Counted from the first letter of the stretch, positions 23,340 to 35,616 are shown. The stretch is 64,000 nucleotides of DNA from Cymodocea nodosa (GCA_036874045.1 CM072340.1:9749001-9813000); one strand, 5' to 3'. Numbers and translations are program-made. The notes: generated from the sequence alone by a model not told the origin.

Positions 23340-24020
23340 CTGATATTATTAAAGACAATGCTTGCTTAATTGCAAAATTGGATGAAGTCATTTTATGGCA
23401 TAGAAGGCTAGGATACTCAAACTTAAAATGATTACAAAAGCTGTCTAAAAAGAATCTAGTTAGAGGTTTACCTAGTATTAAGTACTCGAAAGAGTTTATG
23501 TGTGATGCATGTCAACTAGCAAAAGAGGTAAATTACATAAAACATCCTTTAAATGCTTAAATGAAATAACAAGCAAAAGAGTATTAGAACTAGTGCATAT
23601 GGATTTATTTGGACCTACTAGAACAACTAGTCTACGAGGTAAACATTATGCTTTTGTACTAGTTGATGACTATTCTAGATTTACTTAGGTCTATTTTCTA
23701 GCTAATAAAACTGAAGTTTTTGAAATATTTAAGATATTCTGTAATAAAGTTTAGAACGAGAAAAATGTTAAAATTCAAAAACTTAGGAGTGATCATGGTA
23801 TAGAATTTGATAATGATCAAATGGACACCTTTTGTGATGAATTAGGCATAGATCATAGGTGCTCATTTCCAAGAGCTCCTTCACAAAATGAGATAGTGGA
23901 ACGTAAAAAAAGATCACTTCAGAAAATGTCTAGAACCATGTTAAATGAGAATAAGTTACCCCTATTTCTCTAGGCAGAAGCAGTTCATACAGCATGCTAT
24001 GTTATAAATAGAGTACATCT
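23340..24020 (+). pseudogene. Copia A integrase, part before the B insertion
   Basis: The pre-integrase block (WHRRLGYSNLK) is followed by zinc-binding residues (CDACQLA). A frameshift relative to E lies near 23520, where 'caaaaga' is extra. The catalytic core begins LVHMDLFGP, with RSDHG and the third acidic block near 23900. Stops include TAG at a Trp (near 23687) and TAG at 23971-23973 at the conserved Trp of the LWAEAV motif. The reading is interrupted at 24020 by copia B, inside the sequence for VHLRP. Confidence 0.85.
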
Positions 24021-25837
24021 TGTTAGAACCCAAGTATTTTGATAATGCAAAACCTATGTGAGGAAATATATTGTATTTCACAGTTAAGTTAGTGCAGCAT
24101 TAGATGAGAAGGCTGTTAGAACAAATTCCAAGTAGACGAACAAATCGAGAAGGTTCCAGATGATACTACTTTCAAGTTACAGGAAAATCAGACAGTTACA
24201 GGTTCAAGTATCCGAAGAGTAGAACAACAACAAGTCCATCGAACAGTTAGAAGGATAACTATCCGATTTTACAAAGTCTTCAGAGAGATATTTAATCAGA
24301 CAGTTAAGTTGGTTGAATGATTAGAGAGTTATGGAATTAACTATCTGAAAGAAAAAGGAAAATCGAAAAGTTAGAAAGGCTAACTATCCGAAACTTAAGT
24401 TATTCAATTAACCACGTGCAGAAATTCAGAACAAAAGCTTAAAGGATTTTTCAGAGAGTTTATAAGATAACTATCCAACTTTTTCGGTAAGTTACAAGTA
24501 TAACTTTCCAGAACTTAAGTTATCCTATTACGCACGTGCAGAATGGAGAAGTCGGCAGTTGACAGCTTAAAAGGGAATATCAAAGAGTTAGATAACTATC
24601 CGAATTTTCAAAGAGAGTTTCGGTAAGTTACAGTTTAACTATTTGAAACTTACGTTATTGAAATTGCCACGTGTAGAATTCCAGAAAGAAGATCATTTAA
24701 GTTTTCGGAGAGTTAGAAAGATAACTATCTGAAATCTCAAGAGAGTTTTCGGTGAGTTATGGTTTAACCATCCAAAACTTAAGTCAGTGAATTTCCCACG
24801 TGTAGAATTCCAAATAGATGCTCAAATGGGTTTTTGAAAAGTTAGAAAGATAACTATCCGAAAAATAGGATGGTTTCGGTGAGTTACATTATTAACTATC
24901 TGAAACTTAAGTTATGCTTTTATGCACATGCAGATTAGAAGGGACAGTTGTCGAAGAATTAAAAGAAATGTCGGAGAGTTACAGTAGTTAACTATCCGAA
25001 AGTCAGGAGCTCTTTTCGGTAAGTTAAATACAAGACTCCGTACTCTTGACATTACACGTGAGCAACTTAAAATCTCACGTGACTTAGGTAACAGGATATG
25101 AGTAATGAATCGATAAGTTATAGATGCTTTTTGGTAAGTTATTTGTATAACCATCCGAAACGCCTGAGATTTTCAAAAGGTTACTTACTGAACATCAGAC
25201 AGAACGGTAACTTACCATATTTAGGTCTAATTATTTTCCAAGTACAGTAGAATACATCTGTTGAAAGGAAAATTATGATCATTATACCTTTGGTATAAAT
25301 ATGAGGAGTTTAAGTGATGAAAATACAAAGATAACGTATATACCACATACAGTGAGCTACTCTCTAATTCCAATTACACTCAAGTCTGCAAGTAGTGAAG
25401 CATATTCTAAAGATCTACTGCAGAAAAAGCTCTGTGCGCCAAAACTCTGATTGAAAGACTCAAGCTGTTGGTTCGTGGCTTCAACTTGAAAGCTACATAC
25501 AGTTGTTGGTTTGAGTTTCAACCTGAAAACTCTAGAGTTTGGTTTACTGAAGTTTATACCTAAAAAGTTCTATGTTGTTGGTTCTTGCTTTGACCTAAAA
25601 GCAAGTGTGTAAGTGTTGAAACACTTAGTGGATCCCAAGTGAATCTTGGGGGTGGACTAGCCAAGTTGGTGAACCACCTAAAACTTGCTGTGTGTTATCT
25701 TTCTCTACTGCTTTGCTTTCGTTTAGCTTCATCTCATTTCATTTCTGTTGAATCATTTGATTCAACAATCAAAAGAATATAAAAATTACACACATTCACC
25801 ATTCACCCCCCCTCTGGTGAGTCTTCCAATCCTAACA
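24021..25837 (+). mobile_element. Copia B 5' LTR
   Basis: It starts TGTTAGAACC and ends CCTAACA. The first half is filled with repeats of TTTCGGAGAGTTA / TAACTATCCGAAA words and ACGTG boxes, about one every 60-100 bp. The TATA box is at 25294-25301. The R/U5 part has a repeated 'gttggtt...aacctgaaa' pattern near 25465-25600. Confidence 0.95.
25294..25301 (+). promoter_or_regulatory. TATA box of the copia B 5' LTR
   Basis: TATAAATA within 'tttggtataaatatgagg'. The matching 3' LTR site is 32173-32180. Confidence 0.65.
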
Positions 25838-25839
25838 AT

Positions 25840-25851
25840 TGGTATCAGAGT
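25840..25851 (+). other. Copia B primer-binding site (initiator tRNA-Met type)
   Basis: TGGTATCAGAGT lies two bases after the LTR end, the classic copia position, with one mismatch to TGGTATCAGAGC. Confidence 0.9.
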
Positions 25852-25889
25852 AGGTTAATCCACTATAAGATTTAACCATCTGGATTTAT

Positions 25890-27430
25890 AGCTTAATTTG
25901 CTGAGGGACAAAACATCCACAAACCTCTACTATTTGATGCTTCCAATTATAACTATTGGAAGAATAGAATGGAGTGTTTCCTTAGGAGTTCTAATGTAAA
26001 ACTCTGGAAGACTGTTGTTCTTGGAACTACACTTCCAACCAGTAATGTTATGAATTGGTCTGAGGAGGATGAGAGAATCATCCAGTTGGATGCTAGAGGG
26101 CTGAATGCCATATATTGTGCACTAACTACTGAACAATATAATAAAGTATCTGCATGTAAGTCTACTCATGAGGCTTGGAAAATCCTTCAAGTTACTCACG
26201 AAGGTACAAGCCAAGTAAAAGATACAAAAATCAGTATTCTGTTGAGAAAATTTGAACTGTTTAAAATGAATGACAATGAAAACATTTTACTAAAATGTTT
26301 TCAAGGTTTACTGAGATTATTAACAGTCTAAAAGGCCTGGGAAAAGAATTTTCTTCTCGTGAACAGATACAGAAGATCCTGAGGAGTTTAACTGTTGAGT
26401 GGAAACAGAAGTCCATGTCTATTCAAGATTCCAAGGATCTCAACAATTATACAGTTGAAGAACTATTGGGGAATCTTCTAGCCCATGAAGTACAAATGAA
26501 GGACTGGAAGGAGCTGTTGGAAAGAAAGCTAAGAGGAAAAAGAAAATAGCATTTACTTCAACAGAAGAAGCTCCAAGCTCAGATGACGATGAGATCATGT
26601 TGCTGGCAAGGAACTTCAAAAAGTTCATGAAGAAAAAGAATAAGACCAGCTCTTCTAAAAGAACTGTTCCAACATATTTTAAATGTAAAAGGCAAGGACA
26701 CATATAAACCTTCTGTCCATTTCAGATAGAAGAGGATCACGGAGATAAGAAGAAGAGATGAAAGGAAAAAAAGAAGATGGCTCTCAAAGCTACGTGGGAT
26801 GATAGTAGCTCATCAAGCAGTTCATCTGATTCTGAAGATGAAGCTACACCCAACGTGTATTTTGCAGCACAAGAGGTATGCTCTTCCTCCTCTAGTTCAG
26901 AAAATGAGCATGATGAATTAGACATTAACAGTCTTTTGTCTACTGTAGATAATTTATATGTTAAATGTAGAGAATTTAAGAAAGAAATTAAAAGGTTAAA
27001 TCATTGCTTAGAAGATTCTTTTGTTGAATTAGAATCATCTGTAGTTGAAAATAGAAATCTGAAATCCAACTTGGATAAGTATAGTTGTGTTAACTGTGAA
27101 TTAAAGGAAGAAAATAAAAACTTATTAACTACAATATCTGATTTGGAAGATACCATATGTAGATTTACTCAAGGTCAAAAAGGATTAAATAAAATAATAG
27201 GATCTCAAAGATCAAATGGGAATAAATATGGCCTAGGATATGCTACACCACAGGAAATACCTTATTGTGGTGGAGTGATTCGATCTTATAGAGATGGCAC
27301 CACTGTGTTTGCCATCAAACAAAGATCAGATCATATGTGGCTACCAAGAGGCAATAGATTTAATACTTTAAGGACTAACTCTACTAGACCCAATAAGATT
27401 TGGGTACCAAAAGCTTTAATTTCAATATGA
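25890..27430 (+). pseudogene. Copia B gag
   Basis: It starts around AEGQNIHKPLLFDASNYNYW; the expected ATG is not visible. SIRE-type Gag follows (MECFLRSSNVKLW). A one-base shift near 26290 splits the capsid-like region (25969-26331 and 26295-26549). The zinc knuckle near 26670-26715 has its first Cys changed to Tyr and a TAA inside. The remainder (26777-27430) has ALKATWDDSSSSSSS and a coiled-coil-like region, then leads to protease. Multiple breaks make it non-functional. Confidence 0.85.
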
Positions 27431-27431
27431 T

Positions 27432-28043
27432 TTGCAGGGAGACAAGGAGTTTCAAGCACATTCAACTAAATGGATCGTGGACAGTGGATGCTCAAAGCAC
27501 ATGACAGGTAAGAAAAGTTTTCTTGACTCTATTAAAAACTTAAGTTCAAGATCTGTTAAGTTTGGAAATAATGAAAAGTGTAAAATAACTGCAATAGGAA
27601 ATATTACATCTGAAAATGGTATAATTGAGAATGTCTTGCATGTAAATGGATTAAAACAAAATTTGTTAAGTGTAGGACAATTATGTGATAAAGGTTATAC
27701 TGTTTCTTTTAATGCTAAAAATTGTTACATTATTGATCCTGCCACGAATGATACAAAATTTACTGGTATTAGAAATTGCTCAATATATACATTAAACTTT
27801 CCATGTGAAAATTCTACAAGCAATTCCTGTTTGGTAGCAACTGGTGAAGACGATTGGGTGTGGTATAGAAGACTTGGTCACATCAGTATGAAGAACATCA
27901 GAAAGCTATCCATGGGTGATCTTGTAAGGGGTCTGCCTAAACTCACTTTTAAGAAAGATAGAGTGTGTAGTGAGTGTATGCTAGGGAAGCAGAGGAGAAT
28001 TGCTCTTCACAGCAAAATATTTTTACCACCAAAAGGCCATTAG
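27432..28043 (+). pseudogene. Copia B protease and pre-integrase domain
   Basis: The active site VDSGCSKHMTG starts at 27477 with an intact catalytic Asp. ENVLHVNGLKQNLLSVGQL is typical of copia protease. The pre-integrase block WYRRLGHISMKNIRKL and CSECMLGKQ follow. The frame breaks near 28000, where integrase continues in another frame. Confidence 0.85.
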
Positions 28044-28735
28044 AATTGCTACATCTAGACTTGTTTGGTCCTTCTCAAGTATCAAGTCTTGGGGGTCGAA
28101 AATATACCTTTGTTATTGTTGATGATTTCTCTAGATTAACTTGGGTAATATTTTTGACACATAAAAATGAAACTTGCAATGAGTTCAAGAATTTTTGCAT
28201 AAGAGTTCAGAATCAGAAGGAACTAACAGTGAAGAAAATTAGAAGTGATCATGGAGGAGAATTTGAAAACTATGATTTTGAAAATCTTTGCAATTCATTC
28301 AGAATTCTGCATGAATTCTTTTGTCCTAGAACTCCTGCTCAAAGTGGAGTTGTGGAAAGGAAAAATAGAACACTACAAGAAATGGCTAGAACTATGTTAA
28401 ATGCCACGGATCTACCTAAATTTCTCTAGGCAGAAGCTGTAGGAACAGCTTGTCACATTTCCAACAGAACTCACATTAGATCTATGTTGAATAAGACACC
28501 ATTTGAAATTTGGTTTAATAAGACTCCAAATGTTGGCTATTTTAAGACATTTGGATGCAAATGCTTTGTCTTAAATATAGGAAATGCTAAAGAGAAGTTT
28601 GATGCAAAGTTTGAACCTGCCATACTTGTTGGTTACTCCTCTAGAAGCAAAGCTTACAAGGTATATTTTGCTAAAGTTAGAAGAGTAGAGGAGAGTATAA
28701 ATGTTCAGTTTAATGAAGATATGATCTAGAATTTC
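27974..28735 (+). pseudogene. Copia B integrase
   Basis: The catalytic triad is visible: HLDLFGP, IRSDHGGEFE and GVVERKNRTLQ. TAG at 28427-28429 replaces the conserved Trp before AEAV. The C-terminal part (KTPFEIWFNKTPNVGYFKTFGCKCF, then LVGYSSRSKAY) is open at 28484-28729. The DD35E residues are present, but the stop prevents a full product. Confidence 0.85.
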
Positions 28736-28979
28736 AAAAATTTGGAGATTAAAAATGATAGTGAAAATGAATACTTTGAAGATGATAACTGCAAGTAGAA
28801 AGTTATTTCACAAGTGTTAGATTAGAATCTCATCAATAGGTTTCAGAATCATAACAGTTGGAAGTTCAGATTTGAACATCTTGAGGAACAAATTATTGGT
28901 AATATATCTAAAGGGGTATAAACTAGGAGCAAAGCACAAGATATCTGCAATTTTTGTGCATTTGTGTCAGAAATAGAGC

Positions 28980-29620
28980 CAAAATCAGTAGATGAAGCAT
29001 GTAAGGATACTTACTGGATAATGGCTATGCAGAAAGAATTAAATTAGTTTCAGAAAAACAATGTTTGGGAACTAGTAGAAAAACCTGCAGGAAAATCCAT
29101 CATTGGAACTAAATGGATTTTCAAAAACAAATTAGATGAAGAAGGTAACATTCTTAGAAATAAAGCTCGATTAGTTGCAAAAGACTATAATCAGCAGGAA
29201 GGTATTGATTATGAAAAAACTTTTGCTCCTGTAGCCAGGATTGAAGCTATTAGAATATTGCTTGCCTTTGCAAGTAGTATGAAGATAAGATTGTTTCAGA
29301 TAGATGTGAAAAGTGCCTTCTTAAATGGGGAAATTCAGGAAGAAGTATTTGTTAAACAACCTCCTAGATTTGAAGATAAATTCAAGCCAGATCATGTCTA
29401 CAAACTAAGAAAGACTCTATATGGTCTGAAACAGGCACTTAGAGCTTGGTATGAGAAATTGAAAAGTTTTTAACTGAAAATGATTTTTCTATAGGCAAAG
29501 TGGACAACACTTTGTTTATCAAAACTTTTGATGTGCATATTTTGATTGTACAGATATATGTTGATGATATAGTCTTTGGAGCCACCTCAGAAGATCTTTG
29601 TCATGAATTTTAGAATTTGA
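28980..29620 (+). pseudogene. Copia B reverse transcriptase
   Basis: Motifs in order are a broken ELNQF-type start (TAG near 29046), [75 protein letters not shown], a frameshift near 29460, then the catalytic YVDD at 29557-29568 followed by IVFGATSE. Confidence 0.85.
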
Positions 29621-30600
29621 TGAAAAGTAAATTTGAAATGAGCATGATGGGAGAATTGAAGTTTTTCTTGGGATTCCAGATTCATCAAGTGCATAATGGC
29701 ATTTTTGTCAACCAAGAAAAATATTGCAAAGAGATGTTGAAGAAATTTGGTTATGAAAACATCAAACCCGCAAATACTCCAATGAATTCAAGAATTAAAT
29801 TGGAAATGGATGAGTCAAGTGTTGCAGTGGATCAAAAGCAATTTAGAGGTATGATTGGATCCCTATTATACCTTTCAGCTAGCAGGCTAGATATTATGTT
29901 TAGTGTATGCTTGTGTGCTAGATTTCAAGCATCACCAAAGGAATCACATTTGAAATCAGTCAAAAGGATTTTTAGATATCTACAAGGAACAAAAGATTTT
30001 AGATTATTCTACTCAGCTGACAATAGTTTGATTTTAATAGGCTATAGTGATGCAGATTATGCAGGCAGCAGATCTGACAGAAAAAGCACTAGTGGTACTT
30101 GTCAATTACTTGGAAATTCTTTAATCTCCTAGTTCAGTAGGAAACAAAATTGTATAGTTTTATCTACTACTGAAGCCGAGTATATTGCAGCAGGATTGTG
30201 CTGTGCACAAATCCTTTGGATGCAGCAAACTCTAGCAGATTACAGACTGAAAATTCAGAATTCAATCATATTTTGTGATAACAGTAGTGCAATCAGTCTA
30301 TCTAAGAATACAGTACTTCATTCCAAAGCCAAGCATATCGGGATCAGACATCATTTTCTGAGAGATCATGTGGACAAAGGGAACATCTCACTTAAGTATG
30401 TGCCAACAGAAAATCAACTTGTAGATATTTTCACCAAACCTTTAAATAAATCAACTTTTAATCATATTAGACGAAATCTAGGCATATGTTCTTTACTATA
30501 CCTTCAAATATTTTTTCTTCATGAAGCTCACCATATGGGAGCTTGTTTTTTGCTAACTTACTCGTGTAGGATTTATTCAATATCAGTTTTACAATCCTGA
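29617..30600 (+). pseudogene. Copia B connection and RNase H
   Basis: The frame 29617-30132 holds FEMSMMGELKFFLGFQI, the connection region and GYSDADYAGSRSDRKSTSGTC (first RNase H Asp). A TAG (near 30130) replaces the Trp of LISWFS. The second part has STTEAEYIAA (acidic residue), FCDNSSAISLSKN (acidic residue) and KHIGIRHHFLRDHV, ending after FTKPL. It would remove the RNA strand during replication. Confidence 0.85.
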
Positions 30601-30901
30601 CCTTTTTATATAATGACAAAAAGGGGGGGAAGAATTTGGAAATTTGTGAAGTATATGGTCACTTACAGTATTTCCAGCAAGAACTGAAAGAGAATTATTA
30701 AAAGGAGAAGAAAAACTCAACACACAGATAGGGGGAGAAGACAGCACAAAGTCAGGGGGAGGAATCCCTCCACGTTAGTATAGTATTGATAAATTCCTAT
30801 TTTATTTTTCTCTATGTGACTGAATGTATAGAAATACACTAGGGAGTGAAATACATGTAAATAATTGTAAAGGTTTTTGTCATTATCAAAAAGAGGGAGA
30901 T
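30601..30901 (+). other. Copia B 3' spacer with reiterated polypurine tracts
   Basis: Four G-rich purine runs are present: 30618-30630, 30726-30740, about 30753-30761, and the terminal tract 30888-30900 that abuts the LTR. Only the last is positioned to prime plus-strand synthesis. No gene is seen. Confidence 0.75.
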
Positions 30902-30928
30902 TGTTAGAACCCGAGTATTTTGATAATG
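30881..30928 (+). other. Copia B polypurine tract inside an inverted repeat
   Basis: CATTATCAAAA (30881-30891) and TTTTGATAATG (30918-30928) form a perfect 11-bp inverted repeat, with the polypurine tract and the LTR start in the loop. Allowing two single-base bulges, pairing extends outward to GG at 30872-30873 with CC at 30934-30935. Confidence 0.85.
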
Positions 30929-32716
30929 CAAAACCTATGTGAGGAAACATATTGTATTTCATAGTTAAGTCAGTGCAGCATTAGATCAGAAGGCTGTTAG
31001 AACAAATTCCAAGTAGACGAATAGATCGAGAAGGTTCTAGATGATACTACTTTCAAGTTACAGGAAAATCGGACAGTTATAGGTCCAAGTATCCGAAGAG
31101 TAGAACAGCGGCAAGTCCATCAGACAGTTAAAAGGATAACTATCCGATTTTACAAAGTCTTCTGAGAGTTATTTAATTAGACAATTAAGTTGGTTGAATG
31201 ATCAGAGAGTTATGGAGTCAACTATCCGAAAGAAAAAGGAAAATCGAAAAGTTAGAAAGGCTAACTATACGAAACTTAAGTCATTTAATTAACCACGTGC
31301 AGAAATTCAGAACAAAAGCTTAAAGGATTTTTTAGAGAGTTAGTAAGATAACTATCCGACTTTTTTGGTAAGTTACAGGTATAACTTTCCAGAACTTAAG
31401 TTATCCTATTACACACGTGTAGAATGGAGAAGTCGGCAGTTGAAAGCTTAAAAGGAAAATTGGAGAGTTAGATAACTATTCGAATTTTCAAAGAGAGTTT
31501 CGGTAAGTTACAGTTTCACTATCTCAAACTTAAGTTATTGAAATTGCCACGTGTAGAATTCCGGAAAGAAGATCATTTAAGTTTTCGGAGAGTTAGAAAG
31601 ATAACTATCCGAAATCTCAAGAGAGTTTTCAGTGAGTTATGGTTTAACCATTCGAAACTTAAGTCAGTGAATTTCCCACATGCAGAATTCCAAATAGATG
31701 CTCAAATGGGTTTTCGAAAAGTTAGAAAGATAACTATCCGAAAAATAGGAAGGTTTTGATGAGTTACATTATTAACTATCCGAAACTTAGGTTATGCTTT
31801 TATGTGCGTGTAGATTAGAAGGGGTAGCTGTCGGAGAATTAAAAGAAATGTCAGAGAGTTACAGTAGTTAACTATCCGAAAGTCAGGAGCTTTTTTCGGT
31901 AAGTTAAATACAAGACTCCGAACTCTTGACATTACACGTGAGCAACTTAAAATCTCACGTGATGTAGATAACAGGATATGAGTAATGAATCGGTAAGTTA
32001 TGGATGCTTTTCGGTAAGTTATTTGTATAACCATCTGAACGCTTGAGATTTTCAAAAGGTTACTTATTGAACATCAGACAGAATGGTAACTTACCATATT
32101 TAGGTCTGATTATTTTCCAAGTACAGCAGAATACATTCGTTGAAAGGAAATTTATGATCGTTATACCTTTGGTATAAATATGAGGAGTTTAAGTGATGAA
32201 AATACAAAGATAACGTATATACCACATAAAGTGAGCTACACTCCAATTCCAATTACACTCAAGTCCGCAAACAGTGAAGCATATTTTAAAGATCTACTGT
32301 AGAAAAAGCTCTGTACGCCAAAACTCTGATTGAAAGACTCAAGCTGTTGGTTCGTGGCTTCAACCTGAAAGCTACATTCAGTTGTTGGTTTGAGTATCAA
32401 CCTGAAAACTCTAGAGGTTGGTTTATTGAAGTTTATACCTGAAAACTTCTGTGTTGTTGGTTCTTGCTTTGACCTGAAAGCAAGTGTGTAAGTGTTGAAA
32501 CACTTAGTGGATCTCAAGTGAATCTTGGGGGTGGACTAGCCAAGTTGGTGAACCACCTAAAACTTATTGTGTGTTATCTTTCTCTACTGCTTTCCTTTCA
32601 TTTAGCTTCATCTCATTTCATTTTTGTTGAATCATTTGATTCAATAATCAAAAGAATATAAAAATTACACACATTCACCATTCACCCCCGCTCTAGTGAG
32701 TCTTCTGATCCTAACA
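30902..32716 (+). mobile_element. Copia B 3' LTR
   Basis: This is a near copy of 24021-25837, with mostly C/T and G/A differences. It carries the same word array; a clear unit is TTTCGGAGAGTTA (31583-31595) with TAACTATCCGAAA (31602-31614). The minus-strand frame at 32236-32517 is antisense U5 with no domain. Confidence 0.95.
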
Positions 32717-32721
32717 CATCT

Positions 32722-33778
32722 AAGACCAATTTTAGATAAAACTCCTTATGAGATATGGTATAACAGGGTTCCCAAAATAGGTTATTTAAAACCCTTTGGC
32801 TGTAAGTGTTTTATTTTAAACACTAAGGAACGAAGAGACAAATATAAAGCCAAATCAGATAAAGGTATTTTTGTTGGTTATTCCATTAGAAGTAAAGCAT
32901 ATAGAGTTTATAATAAATCAACAAAAACCATTGAGGAAACCCTACATGTAAAATTTCATGAAAATTCTCATTTGGATTTAAGACATGTTGAAAACTTTGA
33001 TTTAGAAATTTTCCCAGAAATAGTACCAAATGATGTTGACAGAGAAATTGATAGATTATCTGATGGAATAAGAAATCTAAGTTTGAATGATGAAAATTTA
33101 GAAGAAAATAATGTCATACCTATAGAAAATGTGGAACAACATAGAAATCCTAATCAAGGAGTTAGGACTCGGTCATTAGTAGTCAACATCTGTGGTGCTT
33201 ATTCATTTGTTTCTTTACTAGAACCTAAGAAAATTGAAGATGCCTTAGAAGATGAATTTTGGTATTTAGCTATGCAGGATGAGCTAAATCAATTTATAAG
33301 AAATGAGGTATGGGATCTAGTTCCACCACCTGAAAATCAGTCCATAATAGGAACAAGGTGGGTATTTAGAAACAAAGTAGATCAAGATGGACATATAGTT
33401 AAAAATAAAGCTAGATTAGTTGCTCAAGGTTACAAGCAAGAGGAAGGAATTGACTATGATGAAACATTTGCTCCTGCTGCTAGACTAGAATCAATACGAA
33501 TTTTGTTAGCTTATGCTTGTTATATTGATTTCAAATTATATCAAATGGATGTTAAGACTGCTGTTTTAAATGGATATATAAAAGAAGAAGTGTATGTAAA
33601 ACAACCTCCAAGTTTTGAAGATTCAAAACATCTTGAGTATGTTTACAAGCTTAAGAAGGCACTATATGGCCTTAAACAAGCTCTTAGGTCTTGGTATGAA
33701 AGATTATCTAAATTTCTTATGGAAAAAGGGTATTCTATGGGAAAGGTAGATCACACTCTTTTTATCAAGAAGATCTAA
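32722..33778 (+). pseudogene. Copia A integrase C-terminus and reverse transcriptase, after the B insertion
   Basis: This resumes the integrase interrupted at 24020: [26 protein letters not shown] and [15 protein letters not shown] deletion relative to E near 33145 removes the WYYASSHPIDQIIGD part. Reverse transcriptase follows: [68 protein letters not shown] and [15 protein letters not shown]. The TAA at 33776-33778 is the first stop; E has a Glu codon there. Confidence 0.9.
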
Positions 33779-34753
33779 AAAGATATATTAGTAGTTCAAA
33801 TCTATGTAGATGACATCATATTTGGAGCAACAAATGATAAATTAGTTGAGTCCTTTTCAAAAGACATGACTAATCAATTTGAAATGAGTATGATGGGTGA
33901 ACTATCATTTTTCCTAGGCTTACAAATTAAGCAATTAGATCAGGGTACTTTTATTTCACAAGAAAAATATACTCAAGATTTATTAAAGAGGTTTGGTTTA
34001 GACAACACTAAAACAAAGAATACACCAATGAGTACTATCACCAAGTTGGATAAAGATGACTCTGGAAAAACTGTAGATGTAAAACAATATAGAAGTATGA
34101 TTGGTTCATTACTCTATTTAACAGCTAACCAACCAGATATTATGTTTAGTGTGTGTACTTGTGCTAAATATCAATCTAATCCTAAGGAATCACACCTACT
34201 TGCTGTTAAATGAATTTTTAAATATCTATTAGGAACCATCAATTTCGGATTGTTTTACTTTAAACATAGTTCTTTAAACTTAGTAGGTTATAGTGATGTT
34301 GATTTCGTAGGATGTAAGTCTGAAAGAAAAAGCACTAGTGGCACTTGTCAATTGTTAGGTAATTCTTTAGTGTCATGGTTCAGCAAAAAGCAAAAATGTG
34401 TAGCATTATCTACAATTGAAGCTGAATATATAGCTGCTGCACTTTGTTGTGCTCAAATCCTATGGATCAGACAAACCTTAAAAGATTTTAATTTAGACTA
34501 TGAACCAACTAAGATTTTCTGTGATAGTAGTTCTGCAATAAGTTTATCTAAAAATCCTATCTTACATTCACGAGCAAAACATATAGAAGTTCGACATCAT
34601 TTTTTAAGGGATAATGTTATAAAAAGAAAAATAGTATTAAATTTTGTTCCTACCATAGAACAATTAGCAGATCTATTTACAAAACCCTTAGATGAAAATA
34701 CTTTTTCAAAATTACGATTAGAACTTGGTATCTATAGGTTATCTGATATTTAA
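33779..34753 (+). pseudogene. Copia A catalytic box, connection and RNase H
   Basis: The catalytic YVDD is at 33803-33814. FEMSMMGELSFFLGLQI and the connection follow to a TGA at 34211, where CGA is expected. RNase H has GYSDVDFVG, ALSTIEAEYIAAALCC and FCDSSSAISLSKN, and ends FTKPLDENTFSKLRLELG...SDI with a TAA. This is among the best-preserved pol ends in the window. Confidence 0.9.
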
Positions 34754-35616
34754 ATGGTCATGTTCATTGTATTTTGTTTTGTTATAAAGGTAGTTTTATA
34801 ATTTAATGTCTTTGTTATTAAAACAAAAAACAAAACAAAACTAAATATCTATTTTCGAATTACAGTTTTTCTAGTAGTTAAGAATTTATGAAATTTTGAT
34901 TTTTATTGAAGTCAATTTATTTAAGAAAAATTCAGAAAAGATTACTTAAGGAAAGTTAAATTGATTCAATGTGAGTGCCAACTATATTTTTGTTACTTAT
35001 GTATATGCTATTACAGATATTTTAACAGGAAAATACATAGAAAGTATGTACTTTTTATTAAAGGAAAGTTATTAACATTCTGTTAGAAAAATTAAGTCTT
35101 GCGGTTGCCTTTAATTTAATTTACTGTCTTATTTTATTTTTTGTTTGTTTTTGTGTGCAATTACTTGAGTAATTAAGTCCGTTGGGAGATCTTAAACCCT
35201 AGTCACTTAAACTAACTGGTTTGGGATGTGCTGACTGAAAACTCATTTTGTAAGTAATTCAGATTACAATTAAAAATTAAAAAAAAAAATACCTGTTCTC
35301 ACCTTGTATTGCCTAGGTGGTAATTACCTGTTTTCTCACTTTTCACTTAGCCTGAAGTTATTTTCTTTATATGAATAGTTACACTAAGTATTCTGCAATT
35401 ATTGTTTGTAAAACTTGTACAGTTATTGCAAGCACTCGAGTTATTTATCAGTAATGGATCTTATATTTATGATTTCAACGATTGAATCCGTTTATAAACT
35501 CGAAGAGTTATAAATGTTTTACTAACAACCTTTCATGTTTCTACCTTGGTAAAACCCTAGTTTCGTAATCTTCACTTCCACTAAGTTCTACAGTGCACAA
35601 CGAAGCTTAATCGACA
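34754..35616 (+). other. Copia A spacer between pol and third ORF
   Basis: 863 bp without a gene. It aligns with E at both ends; E has about 1 kb more in the middle. The last 250 bp hold A-type LTR words (atagtta / ctcgagtta near 35378-35445, and AACTCGAAGAGTTA at 35497-35510) and then a leader-like stretch 'ggtaaaaccctagtttc'. Confidence 0.7.
35497..35510 (+). promoter_or_regulatory. LTR word upstream of the copia A third ORF
   Basis: AACTCGAAGAGTTA is identical to the 14-mer in the copia A LTRs (20137-20150 and 38954-38967). It lies 106 bp before the third-ORF ATG. A promoter role is inferred. Confidence 0.55.

Larger units (their letters stand above)
24021..32716 (+). mobile_element. Copia B, complete nested retrotransposon
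   Basis: LTRs of 1817 and 1815 bp (TGTTAGAACC...CCTAACA) enclose about 5.06 kb. The target duplication CATCT is perfect (24016-24020 and 32717-32721). The empty site is preserved in copia E near 49545 ('gagtacatctaagacc'). It has gag-pol in copia order but no third ORF. By eye the two LTRs differ at several percent of positions, mostly transitions, so it is not a very recent insertion. Confidence 0.95.
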
